Positions 36,356-43,400 of a DNA stretch of 64,000 nt are shown piece after piece. Location: NCBI RefSeq assembly GCF_003594885.1, contig NZ_QZEZ01000001.1, positions 248,001-312,000 of the forward strand, given 5' to 3'. Under the pieces are notes generated by a model. The model saw only the letters and a program-made list of their open reading frames with translations, was not told the DNA's origin and searched no databases. Position 1 is the first letter of the stretch, and every line of letters begins with the position of its first letter. The translations under genes were made by a program, and so were the position numbers. The stretch is from Vallicoccus soli (GTDB lineage Bacteria; Actinomycetota; Actinomycetes; Motilibacterales; Motilibacteraceae).

Positions 36356-36429
36356 GCCGCCTTAGCTCAGTCGGCTAGAGCGACGCACTCGTAATGCGTA
36401 GGTCGTCGGTTCGATTCCGACAGGCGGCT
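36356..36429 (+). tRNA. tRNA-Thr, anticodon CGT
   Basis: 74 nt forming a full cloverleaf: acceptor GCCGCCT/AGGCGGC, D arm GCTC...GAGC, anticodon stem ACGCA/TGCGT with loop CTCGTAA (anticodon CGT, reads ACG), T arm GTCGG-TTCGATT-CCGAC, discriminator T. CCA is not encoded. Confidence 0.97.
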
Positions 36430-36434
36430 CGACC

Positions 36435-36480
36435 AGGAGGGGCCCTCGCCCGGCGGTGACGCCGGGCGGGGGCCCCTCCT
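36435..36480 (+). terminator. Strong hairpin after tRNA-Thr
   Basis: About 20-bp stem from AGGAGGGGCCC (36435) to its complement ending at 36480, with a GTGA loop. It also faces the 3' end of the TetR gene and may serve both strands. Confidence 0.8.
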
Positions 36481-36498
36481 GCGCGTGTGGCGGGCGTG

Positions 36499-37143
36499 TC
36501 AGGGACGGCACAGGGCCGCGGCGAGCCGTCCCGTCGCCGCCGCCAGGTCGGGCAGCGGCCTCCCGTCGCCGAGCCAGTGCCGCACCTGCTCGGCGCTGAG
36601 CGCGGCGAGGAGGGCCTCGGCTCGGGTGCCGGGGTCCGGTGCGCCGGCCTCCGTGAGCAGCAGCGCGCAGTGCTGGCGCCACAGGGCGTACGCGGGTCCG
36701 CGCAGCCGCCCGCCCGGCGTGGCGGTCTCGGACATCAGCACGAGGTCGAGGTGCGCCGCCTGGAACGCGAGGTAGGCCTCGGTGAACGCGACCAGCCTCC
36801 GTGCCGGAGGGGCGCCCGGGCCGAGGGGGGCGGGGCCGCGCACCATCTGCTCCTGCAGCTGGCGCCCCCGCTCGCTCAGCAGCGCCGCGGCGAGCCCGCC
36901 CTTGTCCCCGAACCGCCGGTAGAGCGTGCCCTTGCCGACGCCCGCGGCGGCGGCGACGTCGTCCATCGTCGTCGCGGCGACGCCCCGCTCCGCGAAGAGC
37001 GCCTCGGCCGCGGCGAGCACGCGGCGGCGGTTGCGCGCCGCGTCGGCGCGCTCGCGCACCACGGGCGCCGTGAGGAGCGCGAGGGCCTCCCCTTCCGCCC
37101 CCGTTGACGATCCGGACTCGGGTCCGCTACGTTCCTCGACCAT
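36499..37143 (-). CDS. TetR family regulator
   Basis: 214 residues. HTH in residues 28-75: RRVLAAAEALFAERGVAAT, then TMDDVAAAAGVGKGTLYRRF. A helical ligand domain fills the rest, with LVAFTEAYLAFQAAHLDLVL. ATG 37143 chosen: it lies just downstream of a palindrome (37149-37160); a longer frame continues but only as a shadow of the divergent gene. It probably controls that epimerase-like gene and itself. Similar proteins guard NAD(P)-binding or nitroreductase genes. Confidence 0.88.
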   Translation of the reverse strand: MVEERSGPESGSSTGAEGEALALLTAPVVRERADAARNRRRVLAAAEALFAERGVAATTMDDVAAAAGVGKGTLYRRFGDKGGLAAALLSERGRQLQEQMVRGPAPLGPGAPPARRLVAFTEAYLAFQAAHLDLVLMSETATPGGRLRGPAYALWRQHCALLLTEAGAPDPGTRAEALLAALSAEQVRHWLGDGRPLPDLAAATGRLAAALCRP

Positions 37144-37148
37144 GAACC

Positions 37149-37160
37149 GGACTGTAGTCC
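37149..37160. promoter_or_regulatory. Operator-like inverted repeat between TetR gene and epimerase
   Basis: GGACT-GT-AGTCC, 5 bp before the TetR start and 20 bp before the divergent ATG. A related palindrome, CGGAC-N4-GTCCG, occurs within the first TetR codons near 37112-37125. Confidence 0.5.
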
Positions 37161-37179
37161 ACATCGAGGGGAGTCGGGC

Positions 37180-38064
37180 ATGAGGGTCCTGCTGGTCGGA
37201 GCCACCGGGTACGTCGGGTCGGCCGTGGCGGAGCGGCTGGCGGGGGCGGGGCACGAGGTCGTCGCGCTGCTGCGGCCGGGGCGGGACGCGCCGCCGCCGG
37301 TGGGCGAGGTCCGCAGGGGCGACCTGCGCGACCCCGCGTCGCTCACCGCCGCCGTGACCGGCGAGGTGGACGCCGTCGTGCACGCCGGCGCCCCGACCGG
37401 GGACGGGGCGGTCGACGCGGCGGCGGTGGAGGCGCTGCTCGCGCCGCTGCGGACCGGCGGCGGGACGTTCGTCCTCACGAGCGGCGTGTGGGTGCTCGGC
37501 GGCACCGGCTCGGCGACGCTCGACGAGTCGGCGCCGGTCGCACCGGTCGCGCTGGTGCGCGAACGGCCAGCCGTCGAGCAGCGGGTGCTCGCCGCGGCCG
37601 CGGACGGCGTGCGCGCCGTCGTGCTGCGCCCCGGGGTGGTGCACGGGCGCGGCGGCGGGATCCCCCGGCTCCTGGTCGACCTCGCGAGGACGCACGGCGC
37701 CGGTCGCTACGTCGGCGCCCCCGTGGGCTGGCCCATGGTGCACGTGGACGACCTCGCCGACCTCTACGCCGTGGCGCTGGAGCGGGCGACGGCGGGCACC
37801 GTGCTGCACGGGGTCGCCGAGCCGTCGGTCCCCGTGGTCGAGCTGGCGGACGCGGCGGCGCGGGCCGCGGGGCTCGGTGGCGGCGCCGCCGCGTGGCCGC
37901 TGGCCGAGGCGCGGGCGGCGCTGGGCGCGCCCTTCGCCGACGCCCTCGCCCTCGACCAGTCCGTCAGCGCCGAGCGGACGCGCCGTTCCCTGGGCTGGCG
38001 GCCCTTCCGGCCGGGCGCGGTGGAGGACCTCCGGGCGTCGTACGGCGTGGCGGCCGCGGCCTGA
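37180..38064 (+). CDS. NAD-dependent epimerase/dehydratase family protein
   Basis: 294 residues. Extended SDR fold: N-terminal VLLVGATGYVGSAVAERLAG binds the dinucleotide; VVHAGAPTGDG is the second strand region. The usual Tyr-x3-Lys pair is not visible: where it is expected, after FVLTSGVWVLGG, the sequence reads RERPAVEQRV. It may thus be an atypical member (NmrA- or YtcB-like) or non-catalytic. WPMVHVDDLADLYAVAL is conserved in the family. ATG with a GAGGGG ribosome site; divergent from a TetR gene. Confidence 0.85.
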   Translation: MRVLLVGATGYVGSAVAERLAGAGHEVVALLRPGRDAPPPVGEVRRGDLRDPASLTAAVTGEVDAVVHAGAPTGDGAVDAAAVEALLAPLRTGGGTFVLTSGVWVLGGTGSATLDESAPVAPVALVRERPAVEQRVLAAAADGVRAVVLRPGVVHGRGGGIPRLLVDLARTHGAGRYVGAPVGWPMVHVDDLADLYAVALERATAGTVLHGVAEPSVPVVELADAAARAAGLGGGAAAWPLAEARAALGAPFADALALDQSVSAERTRRSLGWRPFRPGAVEDLRASYGVAAAA

Positions 38065-38085
38065 CGGGCCAGCGCGGGGGCGGGC

Positions 38086-38628
38086 TCAGTGCACCACGGC
38101 GTACGTGGACTGCACGAAGCCCGCCCCCAGGACGCTCGTCGACCGGTGCTCGAGCGCCACGTCGGCCTCGAGCGGGCCGAACAGGGGGAGGCCGGCGCCG
38201 AGCAGGACGGGGGCGGTGGTGATGGTGAGCTCCTGCACGAGCCCGGCGGCGAGGAACGAGCGGACCGCACCGCCGCCGTCCACGTACACCCGGCGCGCCC
38301 CCCGCGCGACGATCGCGTCGACGGCCTCCGGCACGTCCCGCACCACCTGCACCCGGGGGTCCGCACCGGCCTCGGCGCGCCGGCTGAGGACGAGCACGGT
38401 CCGCCCGTCGTAGGGCCAGGCGTCGAAGGTGAGGGCCTTCTCGTACGTGGCGCGGCCCATGACGAGGCAGTCGATCCCGGCGATGAAGGCGTCGTAGCCG
38501 GTCTCGCCGGCGTCGCGGCCGCGGCTGGTGAGCCAGTCGATGTCGCCGTCGGGGCGCGCGATGCACCCGTCGAGGCTCGTCGCGATGAAGACGCAGCCGG
38601 TGAACGGGCGGGGGGTGCGAGCGGTCAT
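38086..38628 (-). CDS. Dihydrofolate reductase family protein (RibD C-domain-like)
   Basis: 180 residues. FTGCVFIATSLDGCIARPDG at the start, VMGRATYEKALTF near 55, VYVDGGGAVRSFLAAGLVQE near 117 and TTAPVLLGAGLPLFG near 140 are the pattern of the DHFR-like YwjB/YyaP group, which are NADPH reductases of unknown substrate and not the folate enzyme proper. ATG overlaps the stop of the TetR gene (ATGA), so the pair is one operon under the tandem operators at 39263-39290. Confidence 0.9.
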   Translation of the reverse strand: MTARTPRPFTGCVFIATSLDGCIARPDGDIDWLTSRGRDAGETGYDAFIAGIDCLVMGRATYEKALTFDAWPYDGRTVLVLSRRAEAGADPRVQVVRDVPEAVDAIVARGARRVYVDGGGAVRSFLAAGLVQELTITTAPVLLGAGLPLFGPLEADVALEHRSTSVLGAGFVQSTYAVVH

Positions 38629-39242
38629 CCACGGCCTCCAGGGGGCGGGGTCGGACGGTCGGTGCGGTGCGGGAGGAGCACGGCGTCGAGCGCCGCGTGC
38701 AGCTCCTCGGGCAGGGGGGCGCGGCCCACGAGGGGCCAGAGGACGAGGGCGCCGTTGTAGGCGACGTAGAGGGAGCGGGCGAGCGCCCCGGTGTCGGTGC
38801 CAGGGGACAGGTCGCCCTCCTGCACCGCCTCGGCGAGCAGGCCGGCGATCTCCGCCTCGGTGCGCAGGGCGTTCGCGGTGGCGTGGCGGCGGAAGTCCTC
38901 GTCGCGCAGGTCGAGCAGCAGGAAGCCGAGGTCGTTGGCGAGCTCGTCGCGCCCGTCCAGGTCCGCGACGAGCGCGCCGAGGGCTCCGTGCAGCGCGTCG
39001 AGCGCCGAGGCGGCGTGCGCGCGGCTGCCGGCGAAGCACGCCGCCGTGGCCTCCTCCGCGCGCTCCGAGAACGCGAGCAGCAGGGCGCGCTTCGAGCCGA
39101 ACCGCTGGACGAGGCCGGAGGCGGACAGGCCGGCCTCGCGCGCCACGGCCGCCAGCGTGGTGCCGGCAGGGCCGTGCCGGCGGACCACGCGGGCCGTCGC
39201 GGCGAAGACCTCGTCGTCGCTCGTCGTGCGCGGGCGCGCCAC
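38625..39242 (-). CDS. TetR family regulator of the DHFR-like gene
   Basis: 205 residues. HTH in the first 50: ARVVRRHGPAGTTLAAVARE, then AGLSASGLVQRFGSKRALLL. The helical C-terminal half is typical. GTG start at 39242, 20 bp downstream of two back-to-back 14-bp palindromes, so it probably represses its own operon with the DHFR-like enzyme. Ends in a Pro/Gly tail. Confidence 0.88.
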   Translation of the reverse strand: MARPRTTSDDEVFAATARVVRRHGPAGTTLAAVAREAGLSASGLVQRFGSKRALLLAFSERAEEATAACFAGSRAHAASALDALHGALGALVADLDGRDELANDLGFLLLDLRDEDFRRHATANALRTEAEIAGLLAEAVQEGDLSPGTDTGALARSLYVAYNGALVLWPLVGRAPLPEELHAALDAVLLPHRTDRPTPPPGGRG

Positions 39243-39262
39243 ACCGCCTCCTCGGGTCGCCA

Positions 39263-39290
39263 GTTCGTTAACGAACGTACGTTAACGAAC
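39263..39290. promoter_or_regulatory. Two adjacent 14-bp palindromic operators
   Basis: GTTCGTTAACGAAC (39263-39276) is a perfect palindrome; GTACGTTAACGAAC (39277-39290) follows with no gap and one mismatched pair. They are the only AT-rich spot for kilobases and lie directly before the TetR/DHFR-like operon. Confidence 0.8.
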
Positions 39291-39349
39291 CGGCGCCCGT
39301 CAACGTGGTGCTGCGCGCCTCCTGCCGCGGCGGCCCCGGGAGCGCGAGG

Positions 39350-40489
39350 TCAGCCGAGCAGCGCGCGCACCTGCGCGACGAGCGCCTCCCGGTCGGGGCG
39401 CGCCCAGGTCGCCGCGGCGACGACCCCGACCGCCGCTGCCGCCGGGTCGGGCGACCCGGCGGCGAGCAGCGCGCCGACGGCCGACGCGGCCGGGTCGACG
39501 GCGGGGTGCTCGGGCTCGGGGGCCGTGGCGTCGAGCACCCTGGCGGTCCCCACGGCCCGGACCTCCCGCACCTCCGCGTGCAGCGGCCCGGGGTAGGCCC
39601 AGGCGTAGGCGGCCGCGTGGTCGTCGAAGGGCGGGGGGACCGGCCGGCCCGCGCGCAGCGCGTCCAGCGCGGCGACGACCTCCGGTGCCCCGTCGAGCCC
39701 GGCCCGGGCGCAGGCGCCCCGGGACACCTCGAGCGCCACCGCCCGCTGCACCGCGGCCGGCGCGGCCGCCAGGTCCTCGGCGAGCCGCCGGTCCCAGCGC
39801 CCCAGCGCGGCGGCCTGGTCGCCGGCGCGGCGCAGGGCGTCGCTCGGCGGCACCTCGCCCCACTGCAGGCGCTCGAGGAACGCGTCACGCGCGTCGTGGC
39901 CGAGCCGCAGCTCCTCCGGCTCGCCCGTCAGCGCCGCGTCGCGCTCCTCCCGGGCGGGTGGCGGCGGGGTGCGGCGCGCCTCGTCGTGCCAGTACTGCGC
40001 TGCCCGGCTCCCGACCCGCAGCACGGCGTCGGGCGCGGGCGGTGCGGGCCACAGCTGCAGGAGGTACCGGTCCGGGGCCGGCTCCCCCTCGAGCCGCGTG
40101 TCCTGCTCCTGGGCGGTGTCCATGCCGGAGGCGCACCACCGGACCCGCAGGCCCTGGGTACCGGGCAGCGTGAAGCCCTCCCAGTCCTGGAAGGTCACGA
40201 GCGCGACATCGGCCTGGACGGGCGCGTACGAGACCTCCACGACGTCCTCCCACCCGCCGTCGTCCGGCGGCTCCTCGTCGTGCGCCTCGATGCGCAGCGG
40301 CACGGGCCCCGAGTGCAGCCCGGTCACGAAGCTGAGCGTCCCGGGGTGCCGGGCGCCCACCAGCCCGTTGGCCTGACCGCCGGCTGCTCCGGCGAGGTCG
40401 TCGGCGTGGTCGTGGTCCGCGGGGACGAGGTGGATGGAGCGGTAGGAGACCGGCAGCTCGCCGTCGAAGAGCACCTGCACGAGGGGCAC
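39350..40489 (-). CDS. Conserved actinobacterial hypothetical protein
   Basis: 379 residues. The first 160 residues match a widespread actinobacterial family of unknown role that I recall by VLFDGELPVSYRSIHLVP, GQANGLVGA, TGLHSGPVPLRIEAHD and RYLLQLWPAPPAPDAVLR. It looks like a beta-rich domain followed by a helical segment (AAQYWHDEARR). Residues 180-379 are Ala-rich and helical with HEAT-like character. No signal peptide or membrane segment. It is bounded by the operator region on one side and the repeat cluster on the other. ATG start; ribosome site GAGAG. Confidence 0.75.
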   Translation of the reverse strand: MPLVQVLFDGELPVSYRSIHLVPADHDHADDLAGAAGGQANGLVGARHPGTLSFVTGLHSGPVPLRIEAHDEEPPDDGGWEDVVEVSYAPVQADVALVTFQDWEGFTLPGTQGLRVRWCASGMDTAQEQDTRLEGEPAPDRYLLQLWPAPPAPDAVLRVGSRAAQYWHDEARRTPPPPAREERDAALTGEPEELRLGHDARDAFLERLQWGEVPPSDALRRAGDQAAALGRWDRRLAEDLAAAPAAVQRAVALEVSRGACARAGLDGAPEVVAALDALRAGRPVPPPFDDHAAAYAWAYPGPLHAEVREVRAVGTARVLDATAPEPEHPAVDPAASAVGALLAAGSPDPAAAAVGVVAAATWARPDREALVAQVRALLG

Positions 40490-40608
40490 TCTCGCGCAGT
40501 CCGGCCGCGAGGGCTACCGCTGCACGCGTCGCCGCCGCTGCGCTCCGTGTCGGTCGGCACCCTCTCCGGTCGCATCCGCGGTCCCGCGTCCCGGTGCTGC
40601 ACCTCCCG

Positions 40609-41072
40609 CCGCGATCATGCGCGGATGGCGCGGCGGTGCCGGTGCCGCCGCGCGCCGAGCCCGCCGTGGTGCGCGCGCCGCAACTTCCCGCCGCGGTCAT
40701 GCGCGGATGGCGCGGCGGTGCCGGAGCCGCCCTCGGCGCGCTCCCCGTCCGGCGCGGGGAGCGCGGGCAGCGCGCCATCCGCGCATGATCGTGGGAGGGA
40801 GGGGTCCGCGTGGGCGGCGGTAGCCCGCCTCTGCGCCCGCGCGGAGCCCCGTCCCTCCCGGTCGAGCGGCCGCGGGGCGAGCCCGCCGCTGCTATGCGTG
40901 CTGCAGGTCCTGCCGCGATCATGCGCGGATGGCGCGGACGGCGCTGCAGTACCGGTGGCGCCGTCCGCGCATGATCGCGGCGGTGGGTGGGTGGTGCCCG
41001 GCTCGTGCCGACCGCGACGGGCGCGGGCGACGCCGGCGACGCCAGCCCGCCATGTGCGCATGATCGCGGCGG
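40609..41072. repeat. Cluster of six inverted/direct REP-like repeats in a 645-bp gene-free stretch
   Basis: The region 40490-41134 has no credible gene. It contains six copies of a 20-25 bp motif with core GATCATGCGCGGATGGCGC: plus orientation at 40609-40633, 40691-40715 (one change) and 40913-40937; minus at 40772-40793, 40957-40981 and 41050-41072. The third plus and second minus copies face each other and can form a long hairpin. The spacers differ and the copies are not evenly spaced. Confidence 0.8.
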
Positions 41073-41134
41073 GGAGGGGGGGAGCGCAGGGGACCGCGTC
41101 CCGCCGAGCCGCGCCCTCGGTCGGCGCGGCGACG

Positions 41135-42148
41135 TCAGCGCAGCAGGAGCGCGCTGTCCCCGAACTCGTGCCAGAGGTACCCCTCGCGCAGTGCGGACGC
41201 GTAGGCCGCGGCGACGCGCTCGGGCCCGACGACGGCCTCGAGCAGGGACAGGTGCGAGGCGCCCGGGGCGTGCCAGCCGGTGACGAGGCCGTCGACGACG
41301 CGGGCCGGGCGGTCGGGGCCGAGCACCAGGTCCGTCCAGCCCGCCGAGGGCGCGACGGTGCCCGTGCCCGCGGCGGCCGTCTCCAGGGCGCGTACGACGG
41401 TGGTGCCCACGGCGACGACGCGGCCGCCGGCGGCGCGGGTGGTCGCGACGAGGCGGGCGGTGGCGGGCGGGACGGCGTACCGCTCGGGCAGCGCCCCCTC
41501 GCCCTCCTCGAGCGAGGACACCCCGCAGTGCAGGACCACCGGGGCGACCGCGACGCCGTCGGCGACGAGCTCCGTCACGAGCTCCGGCGTGAAGGGCCGC
41601 GCCGCGCTCGGCATCTCGGCGCTGCCGGGCACCCGCGCGAAGGCGGTCTGGTAGGCCGACAGCGGCCAGCGCCCCTCGACGTACGCGTAGCTGACCGGCC
41701 GGCCGTGCCGCCGCATGACCTCCTCGGCGCCGCCGCGCGCGGTCACCGCCGCCTGCCACAGCCGCCCGTGCGGGGCGCCGAGGTGCAGCGCCGCCGGCCC
41801 GGGCAGGTCGACGCGGGCGCCGGCCAGGTCGCCGCCCAGCGGGCCGGTCGCCCGGCCCGGCGGGCGCACCTCGACGAGCCAGGTGCCGTCGTCGCGCCGC
41901 GTCGACAGGTGCACCGTGACCGGGCGCCCGTCGAGGGTCCCGTCGACCGCGGCGGGCAGCGTCGCCGACGTGTTGACGACGAGCAGGTCGCCGGGGCGCA
42001 GCACCTCGCCGATCTCGTGGAAAGCGCGGTGCCGCAGGCCCTGCCCGTCGGCGACGAGGAGCCGTACGCCGTCGCGCGGGACGCCGCGCACCTCCGGCGG
42101 CACCGTGGCGCTGAGGGCCGCGGGGAGCTCGAAGCGGAGGGCGCTCAC
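41135..42148 (-). CDS. queA: S-adenosylmethionine:tRNA ribosyltransferase-isomerase (QueA-like)
   Basis: 337 residues. QueA transfers and rearranges the ribosyl part of SAM onto preQ1 in tRNA to make epoxyqueuosine. Family landmarks: LRPGDLLVVNTSATLPAAVDG (usual NDTRVIPAR is NTSATLPAA), SAEMPSAARPFT, and HLSLLEAVVG near the end. GTG 42148 chosen because of the 4-bp overlap with the SDR gene; the frame upstream is a shadow. No other queuosine gene is nearby, and the variant motifs suggest the divergent actinobacterial branch, whose product may differ. Confidence 0.83.
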   Translation of the reverse strand: MSALRFELPAALSATVPPEVRGVPRDGVRLLVADGQGLRHRAFHEIGEVLRPGDLLVVNTSATLPAAVDGTLDGRPVTVHLSTRRDDGTWLVEVRPPGRATGPLGGDLAGARVDLPGPAALHLGAPHGRLWQAAVTARGGAEEVMRRHGRPVSYAYVEGRWPLSAYQTAFARVPGSAEMPSAARPFTPELVTELVADGVAVAPVVLHCGVSSLEEGEGALPERYAVPPATARLVATTRAAGGRVVAVGTTVVRALETAAAGTGTVAPSAGWTDLVLGPDRPARVVDGLVTGWHAPGASHLSLLEAVVGPERVAAAYASALREGYLWHEFGDSALLLR

Positions 42149-42837
42149 CGCGCCACCGCCGGCAGCAGGTCGGCGGCGCGCAGCCGGCCGCTGGGCGGGC
42201 GCTCGTCGAGCAGCCGTACGAACGCGGGGACAACGCTCTCCGGCACCGGTCGGTCGGAGATGTCCTCGCCGGGGAAGGCGTCCTGGTGCATCCGGGTCCG
42301 CAGGTCGCCGGGGTCCAGCGACCAGCAGCGCAGGTCCGGCCGCTCGGCGGCGAGGACCGCGGTGAGGTGGTCGAGGGCGGCCTTCGTGGCGCCGTACGGC
42401 CCCCACCCCGGCCACGCGCCGACCGCCGCGTCCGAGGTCACCGACACCACGGCGGCGGGCGGGACGAGCAGCGGCAGGGCCTCCTGCACCAGGGCGACGG
42501 GGGCGACGACGTTCGTCTCCCACAGCGCGCGGAGGGCGGCGGGCGGCACCTCCGCGACGGACGGCAGCGGGCTCGGACCCAGCGCGGAGGCGTTGTTGAC
42601 GAGCAGGTCGAGCCCGCCGAGGGCCGCCGCCGCGGCCACGAGGTCGCGGCGGTGCGGCGGGTCGGTCACGTCGCCCGGCAGCGCGACGACCTGCCCGGCC
42701 GGCAGGTCGCGGACCGCGGAGCGCAGGTCGTCGGCGCCGCGGGCGTCGACGACGAGGGACCAGCCGAGGTCGGCGAGGCCGTGGGCGAGCGCGCGGCCGA
42801 GGCCGCGGGACGCTCCGGTGACGAGGGCGACGGGCAC
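42145..42837 (-). CDS. Short-chain dehydrogenase/reductase, SoxR-linked
   Basis: 230 residues. TGASRGLGRALAHGLADLGW binds NAD(P); NNAS is present; the catalytic Ser-Tyr-Lys is in SVTSDAA and PYGATKAAL. Start set at GTG 42837 because AAGGAGG precedes it with a 5-nt gap and the alternative ATG at 42873 would lie only 5 bp from the SoxR box, leaving no room for a promoter. Coupled to queA by GTGA. Divergent from soxR, so probably induced by redox-active compounds. Confidence 0.9.
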   Translation of the reverse strand: MPVALVTGASRGLGRALAHGLADLGWSLVVDARGADDLRSAVRDLPAGQVVALPGDVTDPPHRRDLVAAAAALGGLDLLVNNASALGPSPLPSVAEVPPAALRALWETNVVAPVALVQEALPLLVPPAAVVSVTSDAAVGAWPGWGPYGATKAALDHLTAVLAAERPDLRCWSLDPGDLRTRMHQDAFPGEDISDRPVPESVVPAFVRLLDERPPSGRLRAADLLPAVAR

Positions 42838-42878
42838 GGGTTCCTCCTTGTGCTGGGTCGGTGTGGCCGTCATGCTCG

Positions 42879-42900
42879 GACCTCAAGCGCACTTGAGGTC
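42879..42900. promoter_or_regulatory. SoxR box
   Basis: 22-bp palindrome with one central mismatch: arms GACCTCAAG and CTTGAGGTC. It matches the known SoxR site (CCTCAAG-N-CTTGAGG) and lies between soxR and the SDR gene, serving both. Confidence 0.88.
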
Positions 42901-42914
42901 AAGGGGAGTCGTCG

Positions 42915-43382
42915 ATGGGCCCGCAGGACCTGCTCACGATGGGCGAGGTGGCGCACCGCAGCGGGTACGCGCCGTCCGCCCTGCGGTACTACGAGCGGCT
43001 GGGGCTCGTCTCGGCCACGAGGACCGCGGGCGGGCAGCGGCGGTACGAGCGCAGCGTGCTGCGCCGGCTCGCCTTCGTCCGGGCCGCGCGGACCGTCGGC
43101 CTGAGCCTGGAGGAGGTGGCGGCGGCCCTCGACGCGCTGCCCGACGCCCGTACGCCGACCCGGGCCGACTGGTCGCGCCTGTCCCGCGCGTGGCGCTCCC
43201 GCCTCGACGAGCAGATCGCCGCCCTCGAGGCGCTGCGCGACGGGCTCGACTCCTGCATCGGCTGCGGCTGCCTGTCGCTGCGCCGGTGCGCCATGTCGAA
43301 CCCCGGCGACGCCGCGGGCCGGCAGGGGCCGGGGGCGCGGTGGCTGCCCGAGCGGCTGCGCCAGCCCGCGCCGGAGGGGTGA
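42915..43382 (+). CDS. soxR: Redox-sensitive MerR-type activator SoxR
   Basis: 155 residues. MerR HTH at the start (TMGEVAHRSGYAPSALRYYE), dimer helix, then CIGCGCLSLRRC with Cys 114, 117, 119 and 125: the SoxR [2Fe-2S] cluster pattern. In actinobacteria SoxR responds to redox-active antibiotics or quinones rather than to superoxide directly. ATG 15 bp after its own operator. ribD follows 17 bp after its stop. Confidence 0.95.
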   Translation: MGPQDLLTMGEVAHRSGYAPSALRYYERLGLVSATRTAGGQRRYERSVLRRLAFVRAARTVGLSLEEVAAALDALPDARTPTRADWSRLSRAWRSRLDEQIAALEALRDGLDSCIGCGCLSLRRCAMSNPGDAAGRQGPGARWLPERLRQPAPEG

Positions 43383-43387
43383 TCGGG

Positions 43388-43400
43388 CAGGATCGGCGCG
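43388..43400 (+). promoter_or_regulatory. -10-like box before ribD
   Basis: CAGGAT at 43388-43393, 6 nt before the chosen GTG, partly inside the soxR-ribD gap. Its spacing fits a leaderless start; the box itself is weak. Confidence 0.35.

Noticed and set aside
40594-41061. Short open frames in the repeat region
   Set aside because: They arise from the repeats themselves, have no ribosome site and share no family features.
40609-41072. CRISPR array
   Set aside because: The copies alternate in orientation, spacers are unequal, and no cas gene is near.
42838-42873. ATG 42873 as start of the SDR
   Set aside because: It would put the start 5 bp from the SoxR box; AAGGAGG before GTG 42837 is far better.
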